A DNA stretch of 26,346 nucleotides from Bipolaris cookei (Eukaryota; Ascomycota; Dothideomycetes; Pleosporales; Pleosporaceae). The stretch covers positions 1 through 26,346 of the forward strand of contig NRSV01000078.1 of the NCBI GenBank assembly GCA_002286855.1, in the 5' to 3' direction. A model generated the notes under the pieces. The model had not been told where the DNA came from. It saw only the letters and a list, made by a program, of their open reading frames with translations, and did no database searches. This document shows positions 1 to 9,457 of the stretch, piece after piece. Within the stretch, counting starts at the first letter, position 1. Every line of letters starts with the position of its first letter. Both the position numbers and the translations under genes were made by a program.

Positions 1-97
1 CAACACCCTGTTAGGTTGGACATAGGCCTCACAGCTCGGTGGATATGGTGAAAATTATCAAGAAATTTCATTACCCTGTCAATTCCAAGGGCTCTCT
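1..97. other. Unassigned sequence outside the first LTR
   Basis: This short stretch lies outside the inverted LTR that begins at base 98. No coding frame or repeat from elsewhere in the window is recognisable in it. It could be host DNA, another transposon, or leader sequence of a neighbouring Copia copy; the window edge prevents a decision. Confidence 0.3.
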
Positions 98-510
98 TGT
101 CAAAGTGTAGGGTGCTGCTTGTTCTACTATCGACTCAGAGGTAGAGGTCTCTGCCTTCTACTTGTCCGTAGTAGACTCAGAGCCAGCTTGATCGAGAGAT
201 TCTAGAGAGAGAAGATATGTGCTAGGGAAGAAACACTAATTGATTGATCGTTGGTAGTGTGAATTGATCTTGTGTGAAGTGCTCTGTCTTCTATCTACTT
301 GCTATCCTACTACTATATATATTAGCTAGAATAGATTCTAGAAGAGTCTATCTAGTAGTAGCTTGCGTAATCTATAGCGTCATAGATAGATGTCTATTGA
401 TCGATTATAGTCTTGATAGATCGACTATAGACTTGATTGATCGCAGAGTCCGGGTGTGGACTGCGCATCCGGATTCTGTCGTGGAATAGCTGAGTAGCTT
501 ATCTACAACA
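98..510 (-). repeat. Copia LTR, inverted copy (413 bp)
   Basis: Read on the minus strand it begins TGTTGTAGATAAGC and ends CACTTTGACA, so it has the TG...CA ends of an LTR. It is near-identical to the forward LTR at 4832-5249 and to the LTR fragment at 4250-4586. It lies directly downstream of the RNase H stop and a polypurine tract (minus strand AAGGGGGCG, about 511-519), so it is the 3' LTR of the minus-strand Copia fragment. The small ORF inside it (274-489) is repeated in every LTR copy and is not regarded as a gene. Confidence 0.85.
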
Positions 511-522
511 CGCCCCCTTAAG

Positions 523-1329
523 CTAGGAAGCTGTAATATGAGATATATCTACTAGATTTGATCCGATTATAAAGTCTCGAGTCTTATCAGTGCTTGTTGC
601 TTTAGTGAGACAGTCGGCTAGTAGGAAGCTGGTGTTTTGGTATACTAGCTGGATCTGTTTTGTCTCTACCTTCTCGCGAATGAAGTAGTATTGGATGTCG
701 ATATGCTTTGTCCTGGCGTGATAGGTAGGATTTTTGGTGAGTTGGATCGCGCTTTGGCTGTCCGAGTATATCGTAGTGGCAGTCTTGTCGGCATCTAGAA
801 GTATTGGATATAGAGCTTTGATCTCTTTGAGAAACTGATTGAGATATATGCTCTGTTTGGCCGCTTCTCGATAGGCCATAAACTCGGCTTCTGCGCTTGA
901 AAGTGCCACTGTCGGCTGCAGTTTTGATAGCCAAGAAATCGCGCAGTTGCTCTTGTTTGACTGGAGCAGAAATATATATCCGGTGGTGGATCTTCTGCTA
1001 TCGAAGTCGCCCCCCCAATCTGCATCAGTAGATCCAGTCAGCTTGATCAAATCTGGGCTGATTGGTGCAGATTGACTATCTGTATTGAGATGATAGAGCA
1101 GTCCTAGCTGTTTTGACTGGGATAGGTATCCCCATAGATAGTCTAGGCTGCTGAAATGCTCGGGGCTTGGATTGGCCATGAATCTGGATAGAAGATTGAC
1201 TGCGTAGGTAATATCCGGCCGAGTAAAAATGGAAAGGTAGATGAGAGAACCGATTTGCTGCTGGAAGCTATTGGTCGCTTTTGGAGTAGCTGATTGGCTG
1301 TTTTTACTAAGTTTGATGNGAAGTTCCAA
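523..1329 (-). pseudogene. Copia RT C-terminus and RNase H fragment
   Basis: Minus-strand open frame encoding the end of a Copia (Ty1-type) polyprotein. It starts in the last part of the reverse transcriptase (IGSLIYLS...RPDITYAVN) and runs through a complete RNase H: DADWGGDFDSRR for the first acidic residue, SSAEAEF for the Glu, YSDSQSA for the next Asp and ARTKHIDIQYY near the end. It stops at 523 just before the polypurine tract and LTR. It is cut at its N-terminal side by the undetermined base at 1319, so the start is not real. The same segment occurs in forward orientation at 3960-4819 with very few differences (for example FTRPDIT here, FSRPDIP there). This copy keeps the RNase H part that the forward copy has lost. 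Confidence 0.85.
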
Positions 1330-1331
1330 TC
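1319..1331. other. Undetermined base at an inversion junction
   Basis: The only N in the window is at 1319. To its left lies minus-strand Copia RT/RNase H; to its right, from about 1332, plus-strand Copia sequence upstream of the integrase. The short bridge (gaagttccaatc) matches neither copy elsewhere in the window. Two parts of one repeat family therefore meet in opposite orientation exactly where a base call failed. That is typical of a repeat-driven mis-join, although a real inversion or nested insertion is possible. Confidence 0.6.
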
Positions 1332-3479
1332 ATGTTTACTAGTACTGGCGAGTCAGTAGTACTCAAAGAAGTTCTACTAGTACCAGACTTCAAAGTCAAT
1401 CTTCTCAGTCTCTATCAAGCAGTCCAAAAGGGAGCTGAATTCAAATTCTCAAAGAGAAGCAGTCTCATCAGCCAATCGGGCAAAATACTAGCCAAAGGGC
1501 AGTACTCTAGAAATATCGCTATATTTACTGCAATCAGCGATATCCAAAGAAGCAGTCAGATCCATGCAGAGGCATACAATACAGAGCTGACAGCTGAGAT
1601 CAGCCAATCATGCCAATCAAACCAATCAGATCAGCCTAAGCCAGACGATCAAATATCTCTTCTGCACCGACGTTTTGGCCATATTGGTAAAACTAGCTTG
1701 AATAAGCTAAGTGAGAACACCAAAGGCATTAAATCAAATATCAAAACCAACACTGGTTTCAGCGACTGCGAGACTTGCCTAAGAAGCAAATTTACTAGCA
1801 AAACAAGCAGAGATCCAGTATCGACACCAGTCCACGAATTTGGCGATCTGATCTACTGCGATCTAGGGGGGCCGATCAAGCCAAAGACTAATAAGGGCTA
1901 TCGGTATTATATCACCTTTCTAGACTACCACACTAAATATCTAGAAGTAGACTTACTCACATCTAGATCAGAGCTAGTCCAGCCAGTCAAAGCTTTCGTC
2001 AAGAGAGTAGAAGTTCAAGACTCAAAACAGATCAAATTGATCCAATCAGACAACGAGCTAGACACTCGAGAACTCCAAAAGCTGGCTACTAGAAAAGGAT
2101 TTAGATTCCGATTTACTCCCCCATTCAATCCAGAAGGCAAAGGCGGAGCCGAGCGGATCAATCGAACTCTATTTGATAAGATCAGAGCTCTGCTATTTGA
2201 AGCCAAAATGCCTAACAAGCTTTGGGCAGAAGCTCTATTGGCGGCAGTCTATCTATACAACAGAACGCCGCACAGCTCGATTGGATTCAAAACGCCATTT
2301 GAAGCCAAAATGCCTAACAAGCTTTGGGCAGAAGCTCTATTGGCGGCAGTCTATCTATACAACAGAACGCCGCACAGCTCGATTGGATTCAAAACGCCAT
2401 TTGAAGCCAAAATGCCTAACAAGCTTTGGGCAGAAGCTCTATTGGCGGCAGTCTATCTATACAACAGAACGCCGCACAGCTCGATTGGATTCAAAACGCC
2501 ATTTGAAGCCAAAATGCCTAACAAGCTTTGGGCAGAAGCTCTATTGGCGGCAGTCTATCTATACAACAGAACGCCGCACAGCTCGATTGGATTCAAAACG
2601 CCATTTGAAGCCAAATATGGATATAGACCAGACGTCAGCAATGTTAGAATTTGGGGATCTCTAGTATATCGAAAAGAGCCGAAAGAGTTTCTTGGCAAAC
2701 TAGATCCACGAGTCCAGCAATACTATCTTGTTGGATATATTAGCCAAAATCTATATCGTCTGATCGATATCAAATCAAACAAAGTCACCACTGCTCGAGA
2801 CGTTCAAATACTAGAAGGAGTTTTCCATGATCAAGCTCCTGATCAAGAACTAGAGCTAGACGAAGAGCAGAATATGAAGCCAAATACGGAGATAGACACT
2901 GAGCAAGACACTAGTCGGTCAAATCCACCAAATAACTCCATGAGAGTCGTTGGAAGAAATCCAATCGTTTTGATCAAACAGAGAGCTAGAACAACCGAAT
3001 CAGCTCTATCCACCGATCAAATAGCTCCACCAGAAGCTTCACCAGAGGATGTTATCCTAGAGGAAGTTTTATTTACCTCTAAGGATATCACTGATCCAAA
3101 GAACTACTCCCAGGTACTCAAACATCAAGATCGGGATCAGTATCTCGCAGCGATGCAATCAGAGATAGATCAGCTGCAGAAGAATAACACCTGGACGCTA
3201 GTGCCGAGGCCATCTGAATATCCAGTGCTCAAAGGACGCTGGGTACTCAACAAGAAATACCGGCAAAATAACGACTTTATCTTCAAAGCTCGATGGGTAG
3301 CTAAGGGTTTTCAGCAAGAGTTTGGCATCAACTACTACGAGACATTTGCCAATACTACTCGGCCTGATCTAATCCGACTACTACTAGCCATATCAGCAGC
3401 CCAAAACTGGCATATCAAAAGCTGGGATGTCAAACAAGCTTTCCCGAACGCTTTGATCGATGCGACGATATTACTATAA
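1332..3479 (+). pseudogene. Copia polyprotein: pre-integrase, integrase, RT start
   Basis: A 715-codon open frame covering the middle of a Copia polyprotein. A gag-pre-integrase zinc module comes first (HRRFGH, then CETC near 1768). The integrase core follows, with the expected acidic residues in YCDLGGP, QSDNELD and GGAERINRT. Next come an acidic linker and the start of the reverse transcriptase (AMQSEIDQLQKNNTWTLV, then WDVKQAF). The 5' LTR, gag and protease are missing to the left. The integrase contains an in-frame expansion of a 34-residue unit to four copies (2196-2603). The frame ends at TAA 3477-3479, inside a small insertion, and the same frame resumes at 3534. The first ATG lies at the inversion junction and is unlikely to be a natural start. 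Confidence 0.85.
2196..2603 (+). repeat. Four identical 102-bp tandem units in integrase
   Basis: Units at 2196-2297, 2298-2399, 2400-2501 and 2502-2603, with no difference that I can see between them. Each encodes 34 residues starting FEAKMPNKLWAE and ending IGFKTP. A further 12 bases (tttgaagccaaa) at 2604-2615 repeat the start of the unit before the normal sequence YGYRPD resumes. A single-copy ancestor would have carried this short word at both ends of the segment, which could seed slippage or unequal exchange. The unit length keeps the reading frame open. It lies just after the catalytic Glu of the integrase. Confidence 0.97.
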
Positions 3480-3524
3480 TTACTATTATGAAGATTCCAA
3501 GATAGTCCTGTATCAGCACGATGT
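3472..3524 (-). mobile_element. 53-bp insertion resembling a retroposon tail
   Basis: The reverse transcriptase frame is interrupted here and resumes in the same frame at 3534 (MPKG, then NKALYGLKQASRQW). The insert is bounded by ACGATAT (3465-3471) and ACGATGT (3518-3524), a near-perfect 7-bp direct repeat that looks like a target duplication. It contains ATAGTCCTGTATCAGC (3502-3517), identical to bases in the retroposon 3' end at 25843 onward, next to a degenerate ATT-rich run. I read it as a strongly 5'-truncated copy of that element with its tail on the left. The stops inside it end the Copia frame. Confidence 0.5.
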
Positions 3525-3533
3525 CTATCTAGC

Positions 3534-4253
3534 ATGCCCAAAGGCATTCTATCAGCCTATACAATCAGGTACGTTGTGCTGTTCAACAAGGCTCTCTACG
3601 GCCTAAAACAAGCCAGCAGACAGTGGCAAAAGCTTCTTTCAAGCTTACTAAGCCAACTAGGCTATCGAGCTCTATCTATCGATACTGCTACCTATATCAA
3701 TATCGAACAGAAGATCATAATAGCCACCCATGTGGATGATCTGCTCATTTTTGGAGAAGAAGAGCAGAAAATCAAACAGCTGTTCAAAGATCTATTAAAG
3801 ATATCAAATCTAGAAATCAAGAATCTAGGAGATGTCTCAGAGTTTCTTGGTGTTCAAGTGATTAGATCAAACCAGTCGATCTACATTACCCAAGAGGGCT
3901 ATCTCCAAAGACTGCTAACTAGATTTGGCAAGGCAGAAATCAAGCCTAGATCTACTCCACTACAACAAAACATCAAACTTAGTAAAAACAGCCAATCAGC
4001 TACTCCAAAAGCGACCAATAGCTTCCAGCAGCAAATCGGTTCTCTCATCTACCTTTCCATTTTTTCTCGGCCGGATATTCCCTACGCAGTCAATCTTCTA
4101 TCCAGATTCATGGCCAATCCAAGCCCCGAGCATTTCAGCAGGCTGGACTATCTATGGGGATACCTATCCCAGTCAAAACAGCTAGGACTGCTCTATCATC
4201 TCAATACAGATAGTCAATCTGCACCAATCAGCCCAGATTTGATCAAGCTGACT
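3534..4253 (+). pseudogene. Copia reverse transcriptase, C-terminal part
   Basis: Continues the frame of the upstream Copia polyprotein. Visible are NKALYGLKQASRQW, the active-site strand as THVDDLLIFG (His where YVDD is more usual), EFLGVQV, IGSLIYLS and the connection to RNase H (LIKLT). At GACT (4250-4253) the normal sequence, which continues GSTDADWGG in the minus-strand copy, switches into an inverted LTR fragment. The ATG at 3534 is an internal Met, not a start. It cannot work as an RT without its upstream half. Confidence 0.85.
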
Positions 4254-4586
4254 CAGAGCCAGCTTGATTGAGAGATTCTAGAGAGAGAAGATATGTGCTA
4301 GGGAAGAAACACTAATTGATTGATCGTTGGTAGTGTGAATTGATCTTATGTGAAGTGCTCTGTCTTCTATCTACTTGCTATCCTACTACTATATATATTA
4401 GCTAGAATAGATTCTAGAAGAGTCTATCTAGTAGTAGCTTGCGTAATCTATAGCGCCATAGATAGATGTCTATTGATCGATTATAGTCTTGATAGATCGA
4501 CTATAGACTTGATTGATCGCAGAGTCCGGGTGTGGACTGCGCATCCGGATTCTGTCGTGGAATAGCTGAGTAGCTTATCTACAACA
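4250..4586 (-). repeat. Inverted LTR fragment replacing RNase H
   Basis: 337 bases of the same LTR in minus orientation, lacking about 75 bases at its left edge and ending exactly at the LTR terminus (CTACAACA). It takes the place of about 280 bp of RNase H, seen intact at 756-1035 on the minus strand. GACT is shared by the LTR and by the Copia sequence at the left junction, so microhomology-based repair or template switching is likely. There is no target duplication, which argues against simple integration. It differs from the copy at 98-510 at a few bases. Confidence 0.85.
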
Positions 4587-4819
4587 AAAGCGCGATCCAA
4601 CTCACCAAAAATCCTACCTATCACGCCAGGACAAAGCATATCGACATCCAATACTACTTCATTCGCGAGAAGGTAGAGACAAAACAGATCCAGCTAGTAT
4701 ACCAAAACACCAGCTTCCTACTAGCCGACTGTCTCACTAAAGCAACAAGCACTGACAAGACTCGAGACTTTATAATCGGATCAAATCTAGTAGATATATC
4801 TCATATTACAGCTTCCTAG
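4587..4819 (+). pseudogene. Copia RNase H C-terminal remnant
   Basis: The last 77 codons of the Copia polyprotein after the LTR fragment, beginning within the SDSQSAIQL motif and containing ARTKHIDIQYYFIRE and LLADCLTKA, then a TAG stop at 4817-4819. A polypurine tract (AAGGGGGCG, 4823-4831) and the LTR follow at once, which is the normal order at the 3' end of a Copia element. Confidence 0.85.
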
Positions 4820-4831
4820 CTTAAGGGGGCG

Positions 4832-5249
4832 TGTTGTAGATAAGCTACTCAGCTATTCCACGACAGAATCCGGATGCGCAGTCCACACCCGGACTCTGCG
4901 ATCAATCAAGTCTATAGTCGATCTATCAAGACTATAATCGATCAATAGACATCTATCTATGACGCTATAGACTACGCAAGCTACTACTACTAGATAGACT
5001 CTTCTAGAATCTATTCTAGCTAATATATATAGTAGTAGGATAGCAAGTAGATAGAAGACAGAGCACTTCACACAAGATCAATTCACACTACCAACGATCA
5101 ATCAATTAGTGTTTCTCCCCTAGCACATATCTTCTCTCTCTAGAATCTCTCAATCAAGCTGGCTCTGAGTCTACTACGGACAAGTAGAAGGCAGAGAGAC
5201 CTCTACCTCTGAGTCGATAGTAGAACAAGCAGCACCCTACACTTTGACA
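4832..5249 (+). repeat. Copia 3' LTR (418 bp)
   Basis: Begins TGTTGTAGATAAGC right after the polypurine tract and ends CACTTTGACA. It is the 3' LTR of the forward Copia fragment. Its right neighbour at 5250 is the interior of a pogo-type transposase N-terminus on the minus strand, so the element probably landed in that transposon. The matching 5' LTR and target duplication are not in the window. Confidence 0.88.
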
Positions 5250-5665
5250 CTTTTTGAGACGAGCTCATCTTGGTGTAGGTTGATGAAGCGAGTAACCCAG
5301 CTCTCGCTGAGCTCGCGATGGGCTATTTCTGAAGAGAAATTTCTAATCATCTCTCTCATGGAAGAAAGGCCCTGCTTATTAAGCTTAGTGATATATCGTA
5401 CAAACTCTAACTCCTGTTATAGGCCGATAGCTTTCTGCCGAACGTATCCATTGCTCCTAGGCCCTGTTACACGCCTCCAGCGCCGACCCAGCATTGAGCG
5501 GTCAACACCCCATTTTTCAGTAACCTCTTTTAACGTGAACTATTCTCTTACATCTCGCAACTCTAGACCTGTAATTGCTTCATCAATCGGGGCTATAATT
5601 GTGAAGTTACCGTGCGCCAAAGTTATGGTGTTGAGACGCGCGTTGGTGTTCGGCGGGGCATGAGA
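5250..5665 (-). pseudogene. Pogo/Fot-type transposase N-terminal fragment
   Basis: Minus-strand relic of the DNA-binding end of a DDE_1 (pogo/Fot) transposase. A helix-turn-helix region is readable as FTLKEVTEKWGVDRSMLGRR, followed by a CENP-B-like second half with MREMIRNFSSEIAHRELSES and WVTRFINLHQDEL. Two in-frame stops occur (RE*FTL and GL*QEL), the second fitting a CAA-to-TAA change. The fragment ends at 5250 where the Copia LTR begins; no catalytic domain follows in this orientation. The plus-strand frame at 5244-5663 is its shadow. Confidence 0.75.
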
Positions 5666-5774
5666 TGAATCCGGGCATGAGGTGCACGGGCACAGTAGTA
5701 GCGAGTGACCGGACATGCCAAGACCCCACCAACTTTGACTATCACATGACTATTACACGCGTTGTCTCAACGTA

Positions 5775-7118
5775 ACAACGTCCAAAAGCTTTCAAATGAA
5801 TCTCAAACACAGCTTGCACTACAGGCTATTCAACTTGATGCGACACTTTCATTTCCGCGTGCTGCAGCAATCTACCACGTGTCTAAAAGTACACTAAGGC
5901 GAAGACGCGCAGGAAAGCTCTCTCGATAAGATTGTACGCGTAACTTAATGAAGCTTCTTATAACAGAAGAGGAGACGATTGCCAACTGTATACTGGATCT
6001 TGATGCGCTAGTATTTCCACTGCGTCTTCCTGCTGTCAAAGACTTTGCTAATTCTTTGCTGGCTGCCCGCCACCGCGACCCTGTTGGCCTAAACTGAACT
6101 AAAGCTGTCATAAAGCGTCGTCCAGAGCTAAAGATGAAGCTTTATCCAAAGTACGATTATAGGAGAGCCTTTCGTGAAAATCCTGAGCTTGTGCGGGGCT
6201 AGTTCCGCCTTGTGCAGAATACCGAAGCCAAGTATGGTATTCAGCACGACGGCATGTATAATCTTGATGAGACGGGCTTCATGATAGGCATGCACAACGC
6301 GTCAGCAGTAGTTATAGCCTCTGAGCGTTGATCGAAGCGGAAATCCTTGCAGCAGGCCAACCGGGAGTGGGTTACCAGCGTGGTTTGTGTCAGCGCAGCT
6401 GGTAGCGGGATCCCACCCTTTATTATCTTTCAAGGCAAGCACCACCTCTCTGCCTGGTACAAGGAGAATAGCCTACCTCGGAATTGGGGTTATTAGAGTC
6501 TTTGGGAATGGCTGGACAACAAATAAGCTTAGCCTGAAGTGGTTGGAGCACTTTAATAAGCATACAAAGGAACGTAGTATTGGAGCCTATCGTCCGCTCG
6601 TTCTTGACGGTCACGAGAGCTACGACTCACTTCAGTTCTATCAACACTGCAAGAAAGCAAAGATTATCACTCTCTGTATGCCTTCACAATTCTCTCACCT
6701 TCTATAGCCGCTTGATGTGAGCTGTTTCTTGCCTTTAAAAAGGGTGTATAGGCGCCAAGTCGAAAATATGATACGCAACGGAATCGACCATATAACTAAG
6801 ATAGAGGTTTAATCAGCCTTTCAGCAGGCCTACCGCAAGACTATTATAAAGAATAACATCTTAGGAAGGTTTCGAGGCGCCGGCTTAGTCCCACATAACC
6901 CAGAGGTGGTGATATCGAAGCTCGACATCAAGCTGCGGACGCCAACATCACCTGCTGTAGAAGACCTGCCCTAGCTGTCGCAAACCCCAAGCAGCACCCT
7001 AGAACTAGGGTCACAATTGGCGCTAGTGAAATAGAGGATATAAAGAAATATAAAGAATATAGACAGTTCACCATCAAGTATGATGGTTACCTTTGAAAAG
7101 CTATCTAAAGGCGTTGCA
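5775..7118 (+). pseudogene. Degenerate pogo/Fot-type transposase
   Basis: A heavily mutated DDE_1 transposase. Recognisable in order: a helix-turn-helix region (AAAIYHVSKSTLRRRRAGK), the CENP-B-like part (PAVKDFANSLLAARH), the first catalytic block (YNLDETGFMIG), SGIPPFIIFQGKHHLSAWY, then after a frameshift near 6490 WTTNKLSLKWLEHF, the second block (LVLDGHESYDS) and the third (PLDVSCFLPLKR). Stops stand where relatives have Trp, Arg or Gln (LN*TKA, RG*FRL, ASER*SK, LL*PLDV), the RIP signature. Its C-terminal end (MMVTFEKLSKGVAI) runs into the start of the next transposase near 7118-7140, so both coding ends at that junction are truncated. Confidence 0.75.
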
Positions 7119-7830
7119 ATTACCGTGCCCCACCACTTCGTGCTCGCAACCACCACAACGTTAGCACCTCATATCTCTACCACCATCACTAATATCGAAG
7201 CTGGGTCTGCATCTACCGATACTCTAGCACCTGGAGAACCTTTTGCATATACTGATATAGCAAAAAGATTTGGTGTTCCTCGATCTACGCTTACTCAAAG
7301 ACATAAAGGTTGCTACACCTTACGCGCTGAAGACTATCAAAAGCTACAACTCCTCCACCTACACCAATAGTAGGCCTTGATAGGCTATATTAATTGATTG
7401 ACAGAGAGAGGCCTGTCACCTACTCAGTCAATGATACGCAATTTTGCGTCGCAGATTGCAAAAAGAGAAGTTGGAGTGCACTGGGCTAATCGCTTTATTC
7501 AACGCTATCCTGATCAGCTTATTTCAAAGTGGGCAGTAGGCATGGATAACTGTCGCCACAAAGCTGACTCTAGGAGTAACTACAGCCTCTATTTCAGCCT
7601 CCTATGCGATAAAATCGATCAATATCACGTCGAGGTGCATCATATCTACAACATGGACGAGAAGGGCTTCATGCTTGGTGTAGTGAATCGCTCGAGGAGG
7701 ATCTTTAGTGGAGCCTCGTACGTGGATGGAAGAAGGAAGTGTATTATACAGGTTGGCTCGCGCGAGTGGATAACGCTGCTGGCCTGCATCTGCGCTGATG
7801 GATCTTACCTCGAGCCTGCCCTCATCTATC

Positions 7831-8307
7831 ATTATTATTGTTGTTGTTCCATTATAGTCTATATGCAGCTCGGGGCTATGTAAGACTTTGGCGCAACAAC
7901 CGTTCAATATTGTTCCATCTGCTTTCTTGTTCAATGGTTGGGCATCTACCACGGTGCGTTGGTTCGTGCACGACTGTAAGAGAGAGAGACTCTACAATCG
8001 ATGACTTTCTGCCTCTTCTTAAAACCTTCTTTGTGACCTTGTCCCTTACTATACTAACTGAGTATTTAGAAAACCTGAAAAACCTCTTAGGGAAAAAAGG
8101 GTTATCGGAGCTTGAACGCAGAGTAATATATTAGCACCTTGTAGCGTATTTTCGTCTCGTTAGTATTTTTATGTGGGGTCGGATATACTATGGCGGGTAG
8201 TGTTAAGGTCTGGGAGTTTGGTGGAGTTCCTGCTGAAGATTCGTTGAGGTAGGTTATGAGCCGTTTGGATGGTTGGTAGCCATAGAATGACAATGAGGGG
8301 GAAAGGA
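7831..8307 (-). mobile_element. 477-bp retroposon with 13-bp target duplication
   Basis: Interrupts the transposase between ALI and QSATGP. The flanks are GCCCTCATCTATC (7818-7830) and GCCCTCATCTGTC (8308-8320), a 13-bp duplication with one transition. On the minus strand the 3' end is ACTATAATGG followed by (AAC)3(AAT)3, a short microsatellite tail as in LINE/SINE-type elements. There are no terminal inverted repeats. The last 45 bases or so resemble the end of the element at 25843 onward. The minus-strand frame at 8102-8293 (63 codons) lies within it and matches nothing I know. Confidence 0.8.
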
Positions 8308-9330
8308 GCCCTCATCTGTCAGTCAGCCACAGGACCGATACAAGACATCTGGCTGCAGGCCCTCGATCCAGACACATACCAAATTCGAGTATCCTCCTCA
8401 CATTCTGGATGCAAAAACAATGAGAAAGGCCTCGCGTGGCTTCAACAGGTGTTCGATCGCAGTACAAGGGCGAAGGATCGCTCCTCCTATCGATTACTTA
8501 TCCTTGACGGCCATGGATCTTACTTAACAATAAATTTTATTAAATACTGTGATCAGGATAAGATCTTCCTCGCAGTACATCCTCCTCACTCAACCCACAC
8601 GCTACAGCCTCTCGACGTTAGCATGTTCAAGCCTTTCTCAACAGCGTACTCAAATGAGGTTTCTGCCTTCATGGATAGGAGCCAAGACCTTACTTCAATA
8701 AGTAAGAAAAACTTCTTTTCTCTGTTGCACCAAGCCTGGCAGGCCTCCTTCAAGGAAACGACAATCCTGAACGCCTTTAAGGCAACAAGAATATCGCCTC
8801 TTAACCCAGAAGTAATCCTTCAGCACTTTTCTATACCTGATCCTACTAGTGACAGTGACTTCTCAGCTCTTAGTGCCTTTGACTGGAGGGAGACGGAGCG
8901 TCTGCTACGTAAGGTAGTCGCTGATCAAGGCGATAGACAGGTCAAAAAGCTAAGCCAGGTTATTCACTCAAGTTCAGTTGAAAACAGTTTCCTCGAGGAA
9001 GTAAGGAAGCTGAGGGAGGCTCTAGTCAATGAGAGAACGCGCAGGAAATGAGGTAAGCCTCTACCCCTGCGGAAGGCGGAGGAGTAGCATGGTGGAGCTA
9101 TATTCTGGTCTCCAAGGAAGGTGCAGCAGGCACGCGATCGCCTGTATCTCCAGGAGGAGGAGGAGGAGGAGGAGAAGGAGCAGCAGCTATGACTTCAAAA
9201 AGCTGATAAGATGAGGCAAAGTGAAGAGACGAGGCAGGCGAGGGCGAGGGAGAAGGATCAGAGGCGTCAGGCGAGACTTGCAGTGAGCCTAATGAGGCAG
9301 AAGGAGAAGGAGGAGAAGGTTATTGAAAAG

Positions 9331-9457
9331 TGTAAGCCCAGAAGTACCATGTATAGTCACGTGGTTACTCACTGACTAATAACGCTGTATTTAAACTTGC
9401 TCCTATCATCATACACATCAGAATATACAATACTTCACACACACTCAACTGCTTACA
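9331..9457 (+). mobile_element. 127-bp solo LTR with 5-bp target duplication
   Basis: Begins TGTAAGC and ends GCTTACA, a perfect 7-bp inverted terminal pair with TG...CA ends. It is flanked by AAAAG at 9326-9330 and 9458-9462. A TATA-like TATTTAAA lies near its middle. Insert plus duplication is 132 nt, so the transposase frame continues on both sides (VIEK, then ASRIAACKAAKQL). The family is unlike the 413-418-bp Copia LTR at the left of the window. Orientation is arbitrary. Confidence 0.82.

Noticed and set aside
274..489. 71-codon frame repeated in each LTR copy (also at 4350 and 4853)
   Set aside because: Low-complexity I/D/R-rich sequence from LTR repeats; it is conserved only because the LTR copies are nearly identical.
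5244..5663. 139-codon plus-strand frame
   Set aside because: It is the antisense shadow of a minus-strand transposase N-terminus whose motifs are clear.
8102..8293. 63-codon minus frame and weak pol III box-like words in the retroposon
   Set aside because: The box spacing is too wide and the peptide matches nothing recognisable; not enough for a gene or a SINE promoter call.
9150..9182. GAG-rich run as a microsatellite of interest
   Set aside because: It encodes the Glu-rich coiled segment normal for this transposase C-terminus.
9331..9457. Possible intron in the transposase (starts TGTAAG)
   Set aside because: Perfect terminal inverted repeats and an AAAAG duplication fit a solo LTR better.
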